Assembly (NCBI GenBank): GCA_023388955.1
Contig: JAEWFH010000089.1
Span: 1 to 8,517, forward strand
Origin: Pseudomonadota bacterium
Lineage (GTDB): Bacteria > Pseudomonadota > Gammaproteobacteria > Xanthomonadales > Xanthomonadaceae
DNA: 8,517 nucleotides
Reading direction: 5' to 3'
Position numbers and translations under genes: made by a program. Of the stretch, positions 5,663 through 8,517 are shown piece by piece (positions within the stretch are counted from its first letter, which is position 1; each line of letters starts with the position of its first letter). Below the pieces are notes generated by a model. That model saw nothing but the letters and a program-made list of their open reading frames with translations, ran no database searches and was not told where the DNA came from.

Positions 5663-7390
5663 ATGGAACACACCGACGCCCGAAGGCGTGGCGAGGGGCA
5701 CACCGAGGGCGGCGCGATGCGCACCGCGCGGATCCTGGGCTTCCTGTTCAAGTACCGGAAGGCCGGCGTCTTCGAGGGCCTGTACCTGGACGACCTGCAG
5801 GAGCACGCCGACGAGCCGGCACCCGGCGATACCCGGCCCGAGCAGTTCGTCAGCGACCTGGAGGCACTGGGCCCGACCTTCGTCAAGATCGGCCAGGCAC
5901 TGTCGACGCGGCCGGACATGGTCCCGCCCGAGTACCTGGCGGCCCTGGAGCGCATGCAGGACGACGTCGCCGCCCTCGATGCCGCGGTCATCCGCGAGGT
6001 CGTGGAGGACGAGCTGGGCGTCCGCCTGGCCAAGGTGTTCGTTTCCTTCGACGACGTCCCGTTGGGCTGCGCCTCGCTGGCCCAGGTGCACCGCGCCGTC
6101 CTGCGCGACGGGCGCGAGGTGGCGGTGAAGGTCCAGCGCCCCGAGGCCCTCGAACAGATCCGCAGCGACCTGGACGCGCTGGCCTCGATCGCCCGGCGGG
6201 TCGACCACAGCACCCGGGTCGGCCAGCGGATGCGCTTCACCGACTGGATCCACGAATTCCGCCGCACCCTGCTGGCCGAGCTGGACTACTGCGCCGAGGC
6301 CGACAACCTGGCCCGCTTCGCCGCCCACCTGCGGGCCTACCCCGCACTGCTCGTACCCGCGCCCCTGCGCGACCTGTCCACCAGCCGGGTACTGACCATG
6401 GAGCTGGTGACCGGCACCAAGGTCACCTCCATCAGCGGCCTGCGCCGTACCGAGGAACCGCTGGGCGGACTGGCCGAGGCACTGCTGCGCGGCTACCTGG
6501 ACCAGGCTTTCGTGCACGGCGAGATCCACGCCGACCCGCACCCGGGCAACCTGCTGCTCACCCCGGACGGCCGGCTGGCGATCTTCGACCTGGGCATGGT
6601 GGCGCACATCCCCCCGCGCCAGCGCGACCACCTGCTCAAGCTGCTGTTCGCCGCGGTCGATGGCCGCGGCGAGGACGTGGCCAGCGAAGGCATCGCCATG
6701 GGCACGCGGCTGAGCGACTTCGACGAGGAGCGCTACCTGCGCGAGGTCGGCCAGCTGGTGGCCCGCTACGCCGCCCGCCAGTCCACCCCCGGGGGTGCCC
6801 ATCCGCTGTCGGAAGGCCGCCTGGTGCTGGACCTGACCCGCATCGCCACTGCCTGCGGGCTGCGCACCGCGCCTGAGCTGAGCCTGCTGGGCAAGACCCT
6901 GCTCAACCTGGAGGCGGTGTCCACCGCGCTGGATCCGGAGATGGACGTCAAGGCCGTCGTCCAGGACCACCTCGACCACGTGATGCGCGCGCGGCTGCGC
7001 AAGTCCTTCTCGCCGGCCGCGTTCGCCGGGGAGATGATCGAGATCCAGGAACTGGCCCGCGAGGCGCCGCGCCAGCTGGCCAACATCCTCTCGCTGCTGG
7101 GCGACAACCGGATGCAGGTACGGGTGGCGGGCCTGGACGACTCCCAGCTGCTGGAAGCGCTGCAGAAGATCGCCAACCGCATCGCGACCGGCATGGTGAT
7201 CGCCGCCCTGATCCTCGCCTCGGCACTGGTCATGCGTGGCGGGCCCGGCAGCGGGCCCACCCTGTTCGGCTACCCGGCCATTGCCCTGGTGCTGTTCCTG
7301 ATCGGCACCTGCCTGGGACTGTACGTAGTGCTCAGCGCGCTGTTGCGCGACCGCCGCGCCCGCCCGCGCGAACAGCGGGCGCCACGCTGA
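5663..7390 (+). CDS. ABC1/AarF/UbiB-family atypical kinase-like membrane protein
   Basis: A 575-residue member of the ABC1/ADCK/UbiB family: protein-kinase-like ATPases, the best known of which support ubiquinone synthesis or lipid handling at membranes. Visible motifs are KIGQ (75-78) in LGPTFVKIGQALSTRPD; the alanine-rich loop in the form LGCASLAQVH (134-143), where Cys136 stands in a position usually Ala; VAVK (153-156, Lys156); ELDYCAEADN (206-215) with the ExD pair; the catalytic block HADPHPGN (289-296, Asp291); and the metal-binding FDLG (308-311, Asp309). Two C-terminal hydrophobic helices (about 509-524 and 537-558) anchor it in the membrane, as in UbiB. The ATG at 5663 has GGAGAG 4 nt upstream; Met19 (5717), preceded by GAGGG at 7 nt, is an alternative. 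No ubiE or ubiJ lies beside it, so this may be a paralogue rather than the UbiB of ubiquinone synthesis; hence no gene symbol is given. It is transcribed away from DUF488 and 79 bp ahead of fpr. Confidence 0.93.
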   Translation: MEHTDARRRGEGHTEGGAMRTARILGFLFKYRKAGVFEGLYLDDLQEHADEPAPGDTRPEQFVSDLEALGPTFVKIGQALSTRPDMVPPEYLAALERMQDDVAALDAAVIREVVEDELGVRLAKVFVSFDDVPLGCASLAQVHRAVLRDGREVAVKVQRPEALEQIRSDLDALASIARRVDHSTRVGQRMRFTDWIHEFRRTLLAELDYCAEADNLARFAAHLRAYPALLVPAPLRDLSTSRVLTMELVTGTKVTSISGLRRTEEPLGGLAEALLRGYLDQAFVHGEIHADPHPGNLLLTPDGRLAIFDLGMVAHIPPRQRDHLLKLLFAAVDGRGEDVASEGIAMGTRLSDFDEERYLREVGQLVARYAARQSTPGGAHPLSEGRLVLDLTRIATACGLRTAPELSLLGKTLLNLEAVSTALDPEMDVKAVVQDHLDHVMRARLRKSFSPAAFAGEMIEIQELAREAPRQLANILSLLGDNRMQVRVAGLDDSQLLEALQKIANRIATGMVIAALILASALVMRGGPGSGPTLFGYPAIALVLFLIGTCLGLYVVLSALLRDRRARPREQRAPR

Positions 7391-7394
7391 ACCG

Positions 7395-7413
7395 CCCCGG
7401 CCCGCAGCCGGGG
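7395..7413 (+). terminator. GC hairpin after the kinase gene
   Basis: CCCCGGC (7395-7401) and GCCGGGG (7407-7413) form a perfect 7-bp stem with a CCGCA loop, starting 4 nt after the kinase TGA (7388-7390). A second possible 8-bp stem, GCGCCCGC (7356-7363) with GCGGGCGC (7375-7382), lies in the last codons. No T-run follows, so this could be a weak or Rho-assisted terminator or an mRNA-stabilising end. Confidence 0.5.
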
Positions 7414-7431
7414 TCGCCCCCGTTCATCGGA

Positions 7432-7437
7432 TAGAAT
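7432..7437 (+). promoter_or_regulatory. Candidate -10 element for fpr
   Basis: TAGAAT (7432-7437) matches five of six -10 positions and lies between the kinase terminator-like hairpin and fpr. It would start a transcript near 7444 with a leader of about 26 nt. No recognisable -35 box lies 16-18 bp upstream (the area is CCGGGGT). The leader ends in seven C followed by TA, with no Shine-Dalgarno before the ATG at 7470. Confidence 0.4.
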
Positions 7438-7469
7438 GGGCGGCTGACACCGCTGCATAGTCCCCCCCT

Positions 7470-8279
7470 ATGTCCTCGCCCTTCGGCACCGAGACCGTGC
7501 TGGACGTCCATCACTGGACCGACGCCTACTTCAGCTTCACCACCACCCGCGACCCGGGCTTCCGCTTCGAGAACGGCCAGTTCGTGATGATCGGCCTGGA
7601 AGTCGAACAGCCCGACGGCCGGATGAAGCCGCTGCTGCGCGCCTATTCCGTGGCCAGCGCCAACTGGGAGGAGCAGCTGGAGTTCTTCTCGATCAAGGTC
7701 GCCGAAGGCCCGCTGACGTCCCGCCTGCAGCACATCAAGCCCGGCGACAAGGTGCTGGTCGGCCGCAAGCCCACCGGCACCCTGCTGATCTCCGACCTGC
7801 ACCCGGGCCGCAACCTGTACCTGCTGGGTACCGGCACCGGCCTGGCGCCGTGGCTGTCGATCATCAAAGACCCGGAGACCTACGAGCGCTTCGAGCGGGT
7901 CATCGTGTGCCACGGCGTGCGCCACGTTGCCGACCTGGCCTACCAGCAGCACATCAACCACGACCTGATGCAGCACGAGTTCCTGGGCGAGCTGATCGGC
8001 GACAAGCTGCTGTACTACCCGGCGGTCACCCGCGAGCCGTTCGTCCACGAGGGCCGCGACCACCGCGGCCGGCTGACCGACGCCATGGCCAGCGGGGTGA
8101 TGATGCAGAACCTCGGGCTGGAACCGCTGGACCCGGAGCACGATCGGGCGATGATCTGCGGCAGCCCGGCGATGCTGAGCGACTTCCGCACCCTGCTCGA
8201 CGGCCGTGGCTTCCAGGCCTCGCCGCGCATCGGCAGCCTGGGCAGCTACGTGTTCGAGCGGGCGTTCGTCGAGAAGTAG
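7470..8279 (+). CDS. fpr: Ferredoxin/flavodoxin-NADP+ reductase
   Basis: A 269-residue soluble FAD enzyme that exchanges electrons between NADPH and ferredoxin or flavodoxin, supplying reductant for iron-sulfur, radical and oxidative-stress functions. Visible features are the N-terminal FAD barrel with FENGQFVMIGL (33-43) and RAYSVAS (57-63, the flavin-binding RxYS motif); the NADP-binding domain with GTGTGLAPW (120-128); ICGSPAML (229-236); and a C-terminal FVEK ending with Phe266 near the flavin. The length and the missing long insert match bacterial short-form FNRs of the Pseudomonas/Azotobacter type. The ATG at 7470 gives a full-length N-terminus, although it has no Shine-Dalgarno. It is monocistronic in appearance: the kinase gene upstream is followed by a hairpin, and tex downstream has its own likely promoter. 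No SoxR or FinR site is recognised. Confidence 0.96.
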   Translation: MSSPFGTETVLDVHHWTDAYFSFTTTRDPGFRFENGQFVMIGLEVEQPDGRMKPLLRAYSVASANWEEQLEFFSIKVAEGPLTSRLQHIKPGDKVLVGRKPTGTLLISDLHPGRNLYLLGTGTGLAPWLSIIKDPETYERFERVIVCHGVRHVADLAYQQHINHDLMQHEFLGELIGDKLLYYPAVTREPFVHEGRDHRGRLTDAMASGVMMQNLGLEPLDPEHDRAMICGSPAMLSDFRTLLDGRGFQASPRIGSLGSYVFERAFVEK

Positions 8280-8304
8280 GCGGCCCGGCGGAACCTGTCA
8301 ACCC

Positions 8305-8333
8305 GTGACGCGGGGGCGCATGGCGGCCAGAAT
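8305..8333 (+). promoter_or_regulatory. Candidate sigma70 promoter for tex
   Basis: GTGACG (8305-8310; four of six -35 positions) and CAGAAT (8328-8333; four of six -10 positions) are separated by 17 bp. Transcription would begin near 8340, giving a leader of about 23 nt before the tex ATG. The gap between fpr and tex (8280-8362) holds no convincing terminator: only a 4-bp CCCG/CGGG stem at 8302-8314. Confidence 0.45.
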
Positions 8334-8362
8334 CGCGCTTCCGTGTTGATCGCAGTCCCGCC

Positions 8363-8517
8363 ATGCCAGACCCCAGCCGCCAGCTCGCCGCCCAGATCGC
8401 CCGCACCATCGCCGCGGAGATCGGCGCCCAGCCCGCGCAGGCCACCGCCGCCATCGCCCTGCTGGACGAAGGCGCGACCGTGCCCTTCATCGCCCGCTAC
8501 CGCAAGGAAGTCACCGG
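8363..8517 (+). CDS. tex: Transcription accessory protein Tex (5' fragment)
   Basis: Starting at ATG 8363 the frame is open to the window end and encodes the first 51 residues. MPDPSRQLAAQIARTIAAEI is followed by QATAAIALLDEGATVPFIAR (residues 24-43) and YRKEVTG (44-50), which is the highly conserved N-terminal helical segment of Tex/YhgF. Full Tex proteins are about 770-790 residues: an N-terminal helical region, a YqgF-like nuclease fold, helix-hairpin-helix motifs and a C-terminal S1 RNA-binding domain, acting at the RNA polymerase and linked to toxin expression and DNA-damage tolerance in some bacteria. Only the N-terminal region is seen here. No Shine-Dalgarno is evident before the ATG. 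The gene is truncated by the window boundary, not by mutation. Confidence 0.92.
   Translation, partial: MPDPSRQLAAQIARTIAAEIGAQPAQATAAIALLDEGATVPFIARYRKEVT

Noticed and set aside
7332..8141. 269-codon minus-strand open frame over fpr
   Set aside because: It is antisense to a clearly identified FNR gene and is Val/Gln/Ala-rich, as expected from complementing GC-biased codons.
8302..8314. Terminator after fpr
   Set aside because: Only a 4-bp CCCG/CGGG stem without a T-run is present. It overlaps the likely tex -35 region and is better explained as chance.
1..8517. Defence, mobile-element or CRISPR system
   Set aside because: All recognisable genes are housekeeping or stress-type. No direct-repeat array, transposase, integrase, tRNA or flanking duplication was found on either strand.

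Overview
The window is very GC-rich with strong G/C preference at third codon positions, so long spurious open frames run antisense to nearly every real gene. The gene content and protein style (an FNR-type ferredoxin-NADP reductase ending in FVEK, Tex, an AarF/UbiB-like kinase, a SulP transporter) fit a high-GC gammaproteobacterium. My best guess is the Xanthomonadaceae/Lysobacteraceae (Lysobacter, Luteimonas or Stenotrophomonas type). That placement is inference from style, not from a marker gene.

Layout. (a) 39-637, plus: a DUF4142-type lipoprotein gene split by an apparent single-base frameshift near position 360. (b) 698-2575, plus: a complete ABC half-exporter (membrane domain plus ATPase) of unknown substrate. 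(c) 2587-4987, minus: a two-gene operon, a SulP-family anion transporter with a STAS domain followed by a tandem-domain universal stress protein. The stop codon of the first gene overlaps the Shine-Dalgarno of the second, and the pair runs tail-to-tail into the ABC gene. (d) 5009-5572, minus: a DUF488 protein just upstream of the SulP gene. (e) 5663-7390, plus, divergent from DUF488 across 90 bp: an ABC1/AarF/UbiB-like atypical kinase with two C-terminal membrane helices. (f) 7470-8279, plus: ferredoxin/flavodoxin-NADP reductase (fpr). (g) 8363-8517, plus: the first 51 codons of tex, cut by the window edge.

Functionally this looks like ordinary chromosomal housekeeping and stress-response territory: anion uptake with a stress protein, redox supply (fpr), a probable lipid/quinone-linked kinase, and the transcription accessory factor Tex. 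I see no CRISPR array, tRNA, rRNA, insertion sequence, phage gene or defence island, and no convincing new multi-gene system. The points most worth a second look are the frameshifted lipoprotein gene, the tightly coupled sulP-usp pair and its promoter at the end of the DUF488 gene, the perfect 9-bp inverted repeat ahead of the ABC gene, the small hairpin directly before the kinase Shine-Dalgarno, and the misplaced strong Shine-Dalgarno ahead of DUF488. All intergenic gaps are under 100 bp; those holding a site I can point to are listed below.
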